Shown: positions 53,817-61,141 of the stretch, piece by piece
Layout: each line of letters opens with the position of its first letter
Numbering within the stretch: the first letter of the stretch is position 1
Assembly (NCBI GenBank): GCA_040839025.1
Contig: JBFPJN010000002.1
Location: 471,963-535,962, forward strand
From: Alphaproteobacteria bacterium LSUCC0719
GTDB lineage: Bacteria > Pseudomonadota > Alphaproteobacteria > Puniceispirillales > Puniceispirillaceae
Direction: 5' to 3'
DNA length: 64,000 nt
Translations under genes and position numbers: made by a program
Notes under the pieces: generated by a model
Database searches by the model: none
Told to the model about the DNA's origin: nothing
The model's input: the letters and a program-made list of their open reading frames with translations, nothing else

Positions 53817-55037
53817 CTATGCCGCACCACGGCTGTCCACATCATAGAGTGCCGCCACCCTGGCAAGACTTTCCTCGGTGCGGTCATGGTCATGGACCAG
53901 CGCCATCCGCACATAGCCAGCACCGGGATTGATCCCCTCGCTGACCTCGGCCATGAACGACCCCGGCATCGCGCGAACCGCCTGTTCCTGCATCAACCGC
54001 CTGACAAATTGTCGGTCATCGGCCACAGGAAGCCACAGAAAGAACCCTCCGGGCGGGGGCGTCACGCCTAGATGACGTGTCGCAAGGGCAAAGCTGTGGT
54101 CATAATGTGCCCGAATTGCGGCGACATGTTCGTCATCTTCATACAGATCGGCCGCTGCCAGAAGCAATGGTGTCGGCACCAGCGATCCGGTATTGGCGAT
54201 GACTTTCAGATACAGCGCCATAACGTCGGCATCGCCGATCATGAAGCCGGCACGAAGCCCGGCGGCGCTGGAACGTTTTGACAGCGAATTCAGCACCACC
54301 AGATTGCGGAGCGGGTCGAGCGACGCATCACCGCCGTCTTCGGCATGAAGCGCCGCCGCCGCCTCGAGCGCGCCGGCAGGCGGCGCACCGCGCCAGATGT
54401 CGCAATAGCATTCATCCATCACCAGCAGGAAATCATGCTTGCGGGCCAGGCTGATGGCGGATTTGATCTGCGCCAAAGACATCACGCCGCCTTGCGGGTT
54501 TGTCGGGCTGCAAAGATAGACGATGCTGGTGCGGGCCAGCACGTCGTCCGGTTGGGCGGCAAGATCGGGAACAAATCCGGTTTCGGCCAGCGCATTCAGA
54601 TAGCGAATGTCACCATCCGCGGCCAGCGCGCCAGCCCGCCAGGCGTGATAATAGGGGTTGGCGACAAGCGCCACCGCATTCGCCTTTGCACCCCTGACAA
54701 GCCCGCCGATCAGGCCAAGGGGTTCGCGCGTTCCCGGCACCGGCAGCATCTGCTTTTCAAGGTCGATGAGGCCGGCGGCGGCAGGCCAGCGACGACCGAT
54801 ATAGGAGTCCACCGCCTGGGTAAAGCGCGGATGCCCCTTTGCCTTTGGATAGAATTGCCAGCCATCATTATGAGACGTCATGCTGCGGGTCAGCAGGTCG
54901 CCGGCGGCGATCTGCGGCTCGCCAATCGACATATCGAGAACAGCCCGCCCCGCAGGTGCCACAAGATCGGCAAGAAGGGCACGCATCTGCACAAACATAT
55001 TGCCGTCAAACAAGCTGTAATCCGGATTTAACTTCAT
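53817..55037 (-). CDS. dapC: Aminotransferase, succinyldiaminopimelate aminotransferase-like
   Basis: The 406-aa class I/II PLP enzyme starts LNPDYSLFDGNMFVQMRALL. It has YLCSPTNPQGGVMSLAQIKSA, DECYCDIWRG, and the PLP Lys in VVLNSLSKRSSAAGLRAGFMIGD, a motif (SLSKRSN-like) typical of DapC. It would form N-succinyl-LL-diaminopimelate. No dapD or dapE is in the window, though dapF and asd are. Its stop touches the ftsK ATG. A broader aminotransferase role cannot be excluded. Confidence 0.8.
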   Translation of the reverse strand: MKLNPDYSLFDGNMFVQMRALLADLVAPAGRAVLDMSIGEPQIAAGDLLTRSMTSHNDGWQFYPKAKGHPRFTQAVDSYIGRRWPAAAGLIDLEKQMLPVPGTREPLGLIGGLVRGAKANAVALVANPYYHAWRAGALAADGDIRYLNALAETGFVPDLAAQPDDVLARTSIVYLCSPTNPQGGVMSLAQIKSAISLARKHDFLLVMDECYCDIWRGAPPAGALEAAAALHAEDGGDASLDPLRNLVVLNSLSKRSSAAGLRAGFMIGDADVMALYLKVIANTGSLVPTPLLLAAADLYEDDEHVAAIRAHYDHSFALATRHLGVTPPPGGFFLWLPVADDRQFVRRLMQEQAVRAMPGSFMAEVSEGINPGAGYVRMALVHDHDRTEESLARVAALYDVDSRGAA

Positions 55038-55081
55038 CGTCTGTTCCGCACCCTGTCTTTACGCCGGCCACTGTCCCCGCT

Positions 55082-55116
55082 GGTCCGGAACCCGCCGGAC
55101 CCCGGCCTTTCAGGCC
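55082..55116. other. Two adjacent hairpins upstream of dapC
   Basis: GGTCCGG/CCGGACC (7 bp, 6-nt loop, 55082-55101) is directly followed by GGCCT/AGGCC (5 bp, 3-nt loop, 55104-55116). They lie 45 bp before dapC in the spacer between dapC and gmhB. There is no T-run. They may be a leader structure of the dapC-ftsK transcript. Confidence 0.45.
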
Positions 55117-55277
55117 GTCTGGAAACCTGACCTTGTCACTGTCCTAACGCATGATGTGCGGGCGGGCAATCTCTGAACCTGAAATTGGCAGATCGGCCAG
55201 CCGGACAGCTGTCGCAACACCCCCATGAGACCGCTTTACACATGGACAGCGCCCCCTCATTCAGCCTAGATGAAGTT

Positions 55278-55868
55278 ATGATGCCATCACCACAGAAAAA
55301 TGCCGGTATGAAGCGGCCTGTCCTTCGTGGCGCGGTGTTCCTCGACCGCGACCAGACGCTGAATGTCGACCATGGCTATACCCATCTGGTGGAGGATTTT
55401 GCCTGGATGCCCGGCGCAGCTGCCGCACTGGCCCTGTTCCATCGGCACGGAATCGCCTGTTTCATCGTGACGAATCAGGGGGGAATCGGGCGGGAATTCT
55501 TCACCGCCGCGCAGATGCAGGCCTTCAACGACCATCTTGTGGCGCAGACAGCCCTTGCCGGCGGCCATATCATGGATATCGCCCATTGCCCGCATCATCC
55601 CGATGCACCGACATCCGCCATGCGAACGCCCTGCAGCTGTCGCAAACCGGCACCGGGGATGCTGCTGAAGCTGGCTGCCAAATGGAATGTTGATCTGGCA
55701 GGTTCGGTGATGATCGGCGATCGCGACAGCGACGTCGAGGCCGGCAGGGCCGCCGGATGCCATGCCTATCTTTTCGACGGTACAGACCTGGCCGCTCTGG
55801 CCCGGCAGGTCATCGACCGACATTTCGCCGACAGTCAGGCCGACAGTCAGAGAGACAACAATGCATGA
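55278..55868 (+). CDS. gmhB: D-glycero-beta-D-manno-heptose-1,7-bisphosphate 7-phosphatase-like HAD
   Basis: The protein has about 196 aa. HAD motif I is AVFLDRDQTLNVDHGY (Asp23, Asp25), motif II is IVTNQGGIGREFF, and motif IV is VMIGDRDSDVEAGRAAG. The zinc loop CPHHPDAP...CSCRKPAPGML is typical of GmhB, which makes heptose-1-phosphate for LPS core. The start is uncertain: ATGs at 55242, 55278, 55281 and 55308 are in frame, none with a strong ribosome site. The 3' end contains a 12-bp duplication (ADSQADSQ). It overlaps the hydroxylase gene by 8 nt. Heptosyl partners are not visible. Confidence 0.8.
   Translation: MMPSPQKNAGMKRPVLRGAVFLDRDQTLNVDHGYTHLVEDFAWMPGAAAALALFHRHGIACFIVTNQGGIGREFFTAAQMQAFNDHLVAQTALAGGHIMDIAHCPHHPDAPTSAMRTPCSCRKPAPGMLLKLAAKWNVDLAGSVMIGDRDSDVEAGRAAGCHAYLFDGTDLAALARQVIDRHFADSQADSQRDNNA
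55827..55850. repeat. 12-bp perfect tandem duplication in gmhB 3' end
   Basis: GCCGACAGTCAG occurs twice in a row, coding ADSQ twice, 18 bp before the gmhB stop. Because 12 is a multiple of three the frame is kept. Confidence 0.85.
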
Positions 55869-57084
55869 CGTGGCGGTTGTCGGGGGCGGCCTGACAGGGG
55901 TGATGATGGCAACGGCGCTGTCCTATGCCGGTGTCGATGTCGCGCTTGTCGACAGGGATGGCGGCCAGGCATCCGATGTTGATGAACGGACGACAACGAT
56001 CAACGCCGCCGGGGCGCGGATGCTGACGGCGCTTGGTGTCTGGGACCGCTTGCCGGTGCCGCCGACCCCCATCCACCGCATTGCCGTCGCCGAGGGCGCG
56101 CCGCCGACAGGACTGGCGGCACGACGACGTGCACAGACCGACCTGTCATGGCACACCGCCGAGGCGCCGATGGCGTTTGTGGTTGGCAACATGGCGCTTC
56201 AGGCGGCGCTGCGCGACAGCATAGCTTCACGTCCGGTAACGCATACCTCCGGGGCGGCGGTGTCGGACTGGCAGATCCATCCCGATGGCGCACAGATGAC
56301 CCTGACAAATGCCGACGGCACATCATCATCGCTTCGGGCGGCGCTGGTTGTGGCCTGTGACGGTGCAAGAAGCCGGCTTGCGGAAGAGGCCGGGCTGCGC
56401 TGTCGCGAGACGCGCCAGACACAGACAGCCATCGTGACCCTTCTCGAGGCCGAGCGCCATCATGACAATACGGCCTTTCAGCGGTTTTTACAGACAGGTC
56501 CGTTCGCCCTGATGCCCTTTGACGGCAACAGGCTGTCACTTGTCTGGACACTGCCAAACGCCGAAGCAGAGCGGCTGCTGGCAGGTGATGACATTGCCTT
56601 TGAAGCTGCCTGCCTTGAGGCGTTTGGCCCGGGCCTTGGCTATCTTCGCCTTGTCGCACCGCGGCTTGCCTGGCCACTTCGGCCATCCTGGCGACGCCGG
56701 ATCACGGCACCGGGTCTGGTCCTGGCCGGCGATGCGGCGCATGCCATCCATCCGCTTGCCGGACAGGGATATAATCTGGCGCTTGCGGACGCGGCTGTGC
56801 TGGCGGATTTGCTGGTTGCCAATAGCCGGCGGGGGCTGCCGGCATCGCATATGTCCCTGCGCCACGCATATGAAACGGCCCGCTGGCGCGAGCGGGCGGC
56901 GATGACGACGGCAACATCAGGCCTGAACAGGCTGTTTTCCGGGGGCCCGAAAGGTCTGGCTCGTCTTGCCGGACTTGGCTTTGCGGTACTTGATCGCCTG
57001 CCGGTCAAATCGGTCTTTTCGGATATTGCGGCCGGTGGCCAGCTTGCCGAGGCGGCGCTTCTGGATGGGCGGCTTCCCGGCTGA
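55861..57084 (+). CDS. UbiH/UbiF/Coq6-family FAD hydroxylase
   Basis: The 407-aa protein has the FAD dinucleotide motif DVAVVGGGLTGVMMATALSYAGVDVALVDRD, a DG-type middle motif VVACDGARSRLAEEAGL, and the C-terminal GLVLAGDAAHAIHPLAGQGYNLALADAAVLADLL, typical of ubiquinone-ring hydroxylases. It probably hydroxylates a ubiquinone precursor at the membrane, but which ring position cannot be judged. The start overlaps gmhB by 8 nt with GAGAGA upstream. No other ubi gene is in the window. Confidence 0.85.
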   Translation: MHDVAVVGGGLTGVMMATALSYAGVDVALVDRDGGQASDVDERTTTINAAGARMLTALGVWDRLPVPPTPIHRIAVAEGAPPTGLAARRRAQTDLSWHTAEAPMAFVVGNMALQAALRDSIASRPVTHTSGAAVSDWQIHPDGAQMTLTNADGTSSSLRAALVVACDGARSRLAEEAGLRCRETRQTQTAIVTLLEAERHHDNTAFQRFLQTGPFALMPFDGNRLSLVWTLPNAEAERLLAGDDIAFEAACLEAFGPGLGYLRLVAPRLAWPLRPSWRRRITAPGLVLAGDAAHAIHPLAGQGYNLALADAAVLADLLVANSRRGLPASHMSLRHAYETARWRERAAMTTATSGLNRLFSGGPKGLARLAGLGFAVLDRLPVKSVFSDIAAGGQLAEAALLDGRLPG

Positions 57085-57116
57085 TACCGGGTTTGGTGCG
57101 GCGAGACATCCCGGTC

Positions 57117-57464
57117 TCAGCGACCCGCCGCCACCCGCGCATGATAGTCGGCCATCAGGCTATCCTGACGCTTGCCGTAATCCTGAAGAATATCCCAGCT
57201 GAAGATACCGGTGTCATGACCATCATCAAATGTCAGCCTGACAGCATAATTTCCCACAGGTTCGATACCGGTGATGCGGACATCCTGCTTGCCAAGCGGC
57301 GTTGTTTTCTGACCGACACCATGGCCCTGCACTTCGGCCGACGGTGATTCAACACGCAGCAATTCGGCGCTCAACGCCACAATCTCCCCGCTCTCGAACG
57401 TGACGTGAAGTGTTGTCTTGTCGGCGCTGAGCCTGATTTCAGATGGCCAGACAGCGTCACTCAT
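57117..57464 (-). CDS. DUF971 (gamma-butyrobetaine hydroxylase-like N-terminal) protein
   Basis: The 115-aa protein has WPSEIRLSADKTTLHVTFESGEIVALSAELLRVESPSAEVQGHG and RITGIEPVGNYAVRLTFDDGHDTGIFSWDILQDYG, matching the DUF971 fold found alone in proteobacteria, often near Mrp/ApbC-type iron-sulfur genes. The function is not known. It overlaps the Trm112-like gene by 8 nt, so both are translated from one message. Confidence 0.85.
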   Translation of the reverse strand: MSDAVWPSEIRLSADKTTLHVTFESGEIVALSAELLRVESPSAEVQGHGVGQKTTPLGKQDVRITGIEPVGNYAVRLTFDDGHDTGIFSWDILQDYGKRQDSLMADYHARVAAGR

Positions 57465-57684
57465 CGGCTGTGCCCGCGGAATCTTCATCAAGTGAGCGCG
57501 ATTCCTCAACAAGCATGATCGGCACCCCATCGCGGACAGGAAAGGCGCGACCAAGCTGGTGACTGACAAGCTCGTTGCGCACCTTGTCATATTTCAGCGG
57601 CCCATGCGTTATCGGGCACACCAGAACCTCAAGCAGCGCCGGATCAAGGCGCAGCTGTGTGCTGTCTTCAGTGTCGTGCATCAT
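57457..57684 (-). CDS. Trm112-like protein (YcaR/UPF0434)
   Basis: The protein has about 75 aa and the core LRLDPALLEVLVCPITHGPLKYDKVRNELVSHQLGRAFPVRDGVPIML, with one Cys in CPITHGPL and not the CPxCxG pair, as in YcaR. Trm112-like proteins support methyltransferases; the partner here is unknown. Two adjacent ATGs (57684, 57681) lie inside the LON-domain gene, which it overlaps by about 17 nt. Confidence 0.85.
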   Translation of the reverse strand: MMHDTEDSTQLRLDPALLEVLVCPITHGPLKYDKVRNELVSHQLGRAFPVRDGVPIMLVEESRSLDEDSAGTADE

Positions 57685-58312
57685 TCTGGTCCTCGTCACC
57701 ATGCAGCGCCATTTCCATCATCGCAATCAGCAGATCAGCCCGGCTTCGCACGCCCTCTGCCTCGAGAAGCGCCTGTTTCTCGGCAACATCGAACGGGCAT
57801 ACCATGGCGAGCGTATTCAGGATCGCGCTGTCGTCCGACCGTTCGATCTGGTCCCAGTCAGCCTCGAACCCCTGTGTGTCGAAATAGCGGCGCATAACGG
57901 CAAACATATGGTCACGGTCGGCAATGCCGCCTTCGCCATTTTCGAGATCAGAAACGAACTCATCCCAGGACACGGAAGCACGGCGATAGCCGCGCTCGGT
58001 GAGATGATGATCGACAAGGCGGAACCTGCAGACACCATTCAGGGCGATCATAAACCTGCCATCGCCGGTTTCCTGGAAATAGCTGATCCTGCCGGCGCAT
58101 CCGATGCCGAACAGGTTGCCGGCATCACCAACCGGTTGCACCATGCCGATCAGCCGCCCCGGCGATCCCAGCGCGTCCTCGATCATGGCAAGATAGCGTG
58201 GCTCGAAAATGTTCAGTGGCAACTGGCCTTCCGGCAGAAGCAGCGCGTTCGGAAGCGGAAAAATAGGGATGTCCGATGGCAGGTCCCGGTCGGTGTGACG
58301 ATCAAAGGTCAT
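57668..58312 (-). CDS. LON substrate-binding-domain protein
   Basis: The 214-aa protein consists only of the N-terminal domain of Lon: IPIFPLPNALLLPEGQLPLNIFEPRYLAMIEDAL, IGMVQPVGDAGNLFGIGCAGRI, and GRFMIALNGVCRFRLVDH. It lacks the AAA and protease domains. Such stand-alone proteins are widespread in alphaproteobacteria and may bind unfolded substrates. It lies between a thioredoxin/TPR chaperone gene and the Trm112-like gene on the same strand. Confidence 0.9.
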   Translation of the reverse strand: MTFDRHTDRDLPSDIPIFPLPNALLLPEGQLPLNIFEPRYLAMIEDALGSPGRLIGMVQPVGDAGNLFGIGCAGRISYFQETGDGRFMIALNGVCRFRLVDHHLTERGYRRASVSWDEFVSDLENGEGGIADRDHMFAVMRRYFDTQGFEADWDQIERSDDSAILNTLAMVCPFDVAEKQALLEAEGVRSRADLLIAMMEMALHGDEDQNDARH

Positions 58313-58348
58313 TGTTCCATTCCTGTCTGTATGGATCCCTGCGGCGCT

Positions 58349-59248
58349 TCATGAAAACAGCAGGGTCGACAATTTGCGCCGTGCCGCAATGACATCGGTA
58401 TTCGCCGCGCCAAGCGAGGTGAAGAACTCCAGAAGCTGCAGCCGCGCCGCATCGTCGTTCCAGCCACGCTCAATGCGGATGGATTCCAGAAGCTGATCCA
58501 TGGCTTCGGCGGTCTGGCCAACCGCAAACAGCGCCAGCGCATAGTCCTGACGCGCCGCCAGATTGGTGGCGTCCGCCTCGACAGCGGCCCTGGCTGCGTC
58601 AAGATCGCCGGCCGACGAAGCGGCCTTTTCAGCCAGATCGACCGCAGCAATCGCGGTCTTCATGGCCGGATCATTCAGATAGTCGTCATTCAGCTGGTCG
58701 ATGATTTCGCGGGCACCGGCAATGTCACCGGATGCTGTCAGACAGCGCACGACACCGGCAAGTGCCGGCACCGATTCCGGCGTCACGCTCATCACCTGCT
58801 GGAACTGCATCATCGCTGTTTCGTGGTCGCCTTCGGCAAGCGCCGCCTCGGCAGCTTCGAGCATCGCGGCGGCATCGGCACCGGCACCGCCCATGCCGGC
58901 AAGCTTTTCAACGAACTGCCTGACCGTTGATTCCGGCTGCGCGCCGGCAAAACCATCCACCGGCTTGCCATCGACAAAGCCATAGACGGTCGGCACCGAC
59001 TGTACCCTCATCTGCTGGGCGATCTGGGCATTGTCATCGATATTCACCCGCACCATCCGGACTTTGCCACCGCTGGCACCAACGACCTTTTCCAGGACCG
59101 GGCCAAGCTGTTTGCAGGGCCCGCACCACGGGGCCCAGAACTGGACCAGCGTCGGCGTGGTGGCGGAGGCATCAATCACCTCGGCCATGAAATTGTCCAT
59201 CGTGACGTCAACAGGGGCTGACGGCCCACCTGCAATCATTTGCTCCAT
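58349..59248 (-). CDS. cnoX: Thioredoxin-TPR co-chaperone, CnoX/YbbN-like
   Basis: The 299-aa protein has a thioredoxin domain at about 15-120 with WAPWCGPCKQLGP (Cys42, Cys45), followed by about 170 residues of TPR-like helices (MMQFQQVMSVTPESVPALAGVVRCL and later). E. coli CnoX has SxxC in this position and acts as a holdase feeding clients to GroEL. Here a full CGPC is kept, so disulfide reductase activity is also possible. It is followed 36 nt later by the LON-domain gene. Confidence 0.88.
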   Translation of the reverse strand: MEQMIAGGPSAPVDVTMDNFMAEVIDASATTPTLVQFWAPWCGPCKQLGPVLEKVVGASGGKVRMVRVNIDDNAQIAQQMRVQSVPTVYGFVDGKPVDGFAGAQPESTVRQFVEKLAGMGGAGADAAAMLEAAEAALAEGDHETAMMQFQQVMSVTPESVPALAGVVRCLTASGDIAGAREIIDQLNDDYLNDPAMKTAIAAVDLAEKAASSAGDLDAARAAVEADATNLAARQDYALALFAVGQTAEAMDQLLESIRIERGWNDDAARLQLLEFFTSLGAANTDVIAARRKLSTLLFS

Positions 59249-59362
59249 GGCACTCTTGCTCTTTGTTATGGCGTTTATATCGACACCCTCAATCTAGGCA
59301 TCACCCCGACCAAAACAAGATGCGACATGGATGTCATGGCGCCGCGCCCGGCGGGATCACCG

Positions 59363-59881
59363 CTAAAGCGAGATCAACTGCGGGTCATGGCCGGTGATCT
59401 GAAGGAAGCGCCGCAGACCGTCCGGCGTTACACCCAGTGTGAGATCATTCACCAGCGGATGGAAGAACAGCATTTCAGCCTCCATCAGGCTGGCATCAAT
59501 CGCCAGTTTCACCCGATGGTCAGGATCGTTGATCAGGGTAAAGGGACTGACCGCCCCGGGCCGCACGCCCAGAAATTCGAACAGCCTGTCGGCGCTGCCA
59601 AACGACAGGCGATCGGCCCCGATCAGCTCTGGAAGCGCCTTCAGGTCGATATCGCGATCCTCCTGCGCGACAATCAGATGGTTCTTCTTCTTTTTGTCAC
59701 GCAGATAGAGATTCTTCACATGCGCGCCATCCATCTGGCCGCGATAGGCCTTTGAATCCTCGACCGTTCGCAGCGGCGGATGTTCATGGATCGAATAGGT
59801 GATCCCGGCCTCGTCAAGCGTTGCCATCAGCGACTCAGGTGTTGTCGGCAGGCTGTCCTTGAAGGCAGAAGAGGCATCCAT
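59363..59881 (-). CDS. Prolyl-tRNA deacylase (ProXp-ala / YbaK family)
   Basis: The 172-aa protein removes wrongly attached amino acids from tRNA(Pro). It has GITYSIHEHPPLRTVEDS, VKNLYLRDKKKKNHLIVA, SFGSADRLFEFLGVRPGAVSPFTLIND and EAEMLFFHPLVND, all in line with stand-alone editing proteins of the ProXp-ala group. It is a single gene with a dyad and a TTGACA box upstream. A separate 114-bp spacer divides it from cnoX. Confidence 0.88.
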   Translation of the reverse strand: MDASSAFKDSLPTTPESLMATLDEAGITYSIHEHPPLRTVEDSKAYRGQMDGAHVKNLYLRDKKKKNHLIVAQEDRDIDLKALPELIGADRLSFGSADRLFEFLGVRPGAVSPFTLINDPDHRVKLAIDASLMEAEMLFFHPLVNDLTLGVTPDGLRRFLQITGHDPQLISL

Positions 59882-59921
59882 AATGGTGGTCCTTGTCGTT
59901 TGGGTACAGATGGTCGCGGTT

Positions 59922-59944
59922 TAACTGTCACGCTCTGACAGTTA
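59922..59944. promoter_or_regulatory. Perfect 9-bp dyad, probable operator upstream of the deacylase gene
   Basis: TAACTGTCA and TGACAGTTA are exact complements around CGCTC. On the minus strand the dyad starts 16 bp after a TTGACA (59961-59966), so it covers the -10 and start region of the deacylase promoter. The loop CGCTC can also pair with GAGCG at 59945-59949, giving a second, competing hairpin. Confidence 0.65.
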
Positions 59945-59960
59945 GAGCGCCTCCGGATTT

Positions 59961-59966
59961 TGTCAA
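59961..59966 (-). promoter_or_regulatory. -35 box TTGACA of the deacylase gene
   Basis: The minus-strand TTGACA is a perfect match, 80 bp before the deacylase ATG. The segment 16 bp downstream (TAACTG) is only a weak -10, which would fit an activator-dependent or tightly repressed promoter. Confidence 0.45.
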
Positions 59967-59971
59967 GAAAG

Positions 59972-60003
59972 CACCCTTTCGCCATGCCACCCTTTCGCCA
60001 TGC
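59972..60003. repeat. 16-bp perfect tandem duplication
   Basis: CACCCTTTCGCCATGC occurs twice without a gap and is followed by CA of a third. It lies between the divergent deacylase gene and the Gfo/Idh gene, beside the TTGACA box. Confidence 0.9.
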
Positions 60004-60103
60004 CAGACGATGACGCGGGCGGTGTGTAACAAAATGCAACGATTGACCGGCAGGATGCGACACTTCTAAACCTTTGTCGAATTTGACCTATAAGCAGGTA
60101 GAT

Positions 60104-61138
60104 ATGACACGCATCGGAGTCATTGGATGTGGCATGTGGGGCCGGAACCTGGCCCGCAATCTGGCACAGCTTGGCGTTCTCGGTGCTGTCGCCGATCTGG
60201 TCCCGTCGCATGCCGAGAGATTTGCCGCCGAATTCGATGTGCCGGCGGTCGATGTTGCCGCGCTCATTGGCGGAGGCGAGCTTGACGGCATTGTCATATC
60301 GACAGCCGCGCCAACGCACCGCGACCTTGCCTGCGCGGCGCTTGCCGCCGGGCTTCATGTCTTTGTGGAAAAGCCGCTGGCGCTTGATCTTGACGATGCC
60401 AAGGCGATTGCCGATGCCGCGCGCGCTGCCGGCAGGCAGGTGATGGTCGGTCACCTGATCCGCTATCATGATGCCTTTATCGCGCTTCAGGACCAGCTTG
60501 CCGCGGGTCTGATCGGGTCGATCCGGCATGTCAGCGCCAACAGGCTGGCGATGGGTCGGATCCGGGCCACCGAATCGGTCATCTACGATCTGTGCCCGCA
60601 TGACCTGTCACTGATTCTGGCGTTGATGGGCGAGCCCCCCAGGCAGGTCAGCAGTCATGGTGCCAGCCACGTCACGGCGGGACTGCCCGACATGGTGTCG
60701 ACCTTTCTTGGCTTTTCCGGGCAGCGCAGCGCGTCGATGACAACAGGCTGGATGTGCCCGTACAAGGAACATCGCCTGACCGTAACCGGCGAGACGGGAT
60801 CACTGGTCTTTGACGACACCCTGCCCTGGGCCGAAAAACTGACTTTCTACCGCGATGACATCACGCCGGACGGGGCGAATTTTGCCATTGCCAGATCCGC
60901 CCCGGTGCATCTGCCGGTGCCGGAATCGGAGCCTTTGAAGCAGGAGATGCGTGCCTTTATCAGTTGCTGTGAAACCGGCACGGCACCGCCAACCGACATT
61001 GTGGACGGGCTTGCCGTCCAGCATGTTCTGCAGGCAATTGAAGCCAATTTCATCGAATGCGCCACCGCGCCCGATATGCCGGATGCCGGATCAGCCACAA
61101 CCGTATCAGCCAGACCCAGATCAGCCAGAAGGGGCTAG
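60104..61138 (+). CDS. Gfo/Idh/MocA dehydrogenase, WbpB/WlbA-like
   Basis: The 344-aa NAD-dependent oxidoreductase has RIGVIGCGMWGRNLARNLAQLG, HVFVEKPLAL with the catalytic Lys of the EKP motif, GHLIRYHDAFIAL, and YDLCPHDLSLILALMGEPP. This pattern and the adjacent aminotransferase fit WbpB/WlbA, which oxidises C3 of UDP-GlcNAc uronate for diaminated O-antigen sugars. AGG lies 5 nt before the ATG. The last 17 codons are a 15-bp tandem array, so the C-terminus (ATTVSARPRSARRG) is not conserved. It ends 3 nt before the next gene. Confidence 0.85.
   Translation: MTRIGVIGCGMWGRNLARNLAQLGVLGAVADLVPSHAERFAAEFDVPAVDVAALIGGGELDGIVISTAAPTHRDLACAALAAGLHVFVEKPLALDLDDAKAIADAARAAGRQVMVGHLIRYHDAFIALQDQLAAGLIGSIRHVSANRLAMGRIRATESVIYDLCPHDLSLILALMGEPPRQVSSHGASHVTAGLPDMVSTFLGFSGQRSASMTTGWMCPYKEHRLTVTGETGSLVFDDTLPWAEKLTFYRDDITPDGANFAIARSAPVHLPVPESEPLKQEMRAFISCCETGTAPPTDIVDGLAVQHVLQAIEANFIECATAPDMPDAGSATTVSARPRSARRG
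61088..61132. repeat. 15-bp imperfect tandem repeat, three copies, in the Gfo/Idh gene end
   Basis: The units are GGATCAGCCACAACC, GTATCAGCCAGACCC and AGATCAGCCAGAAGG. They code for the last residues before the stop at 61136-61138. Confidence 0.85.
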
Positions 61139-61141
61139 ACC

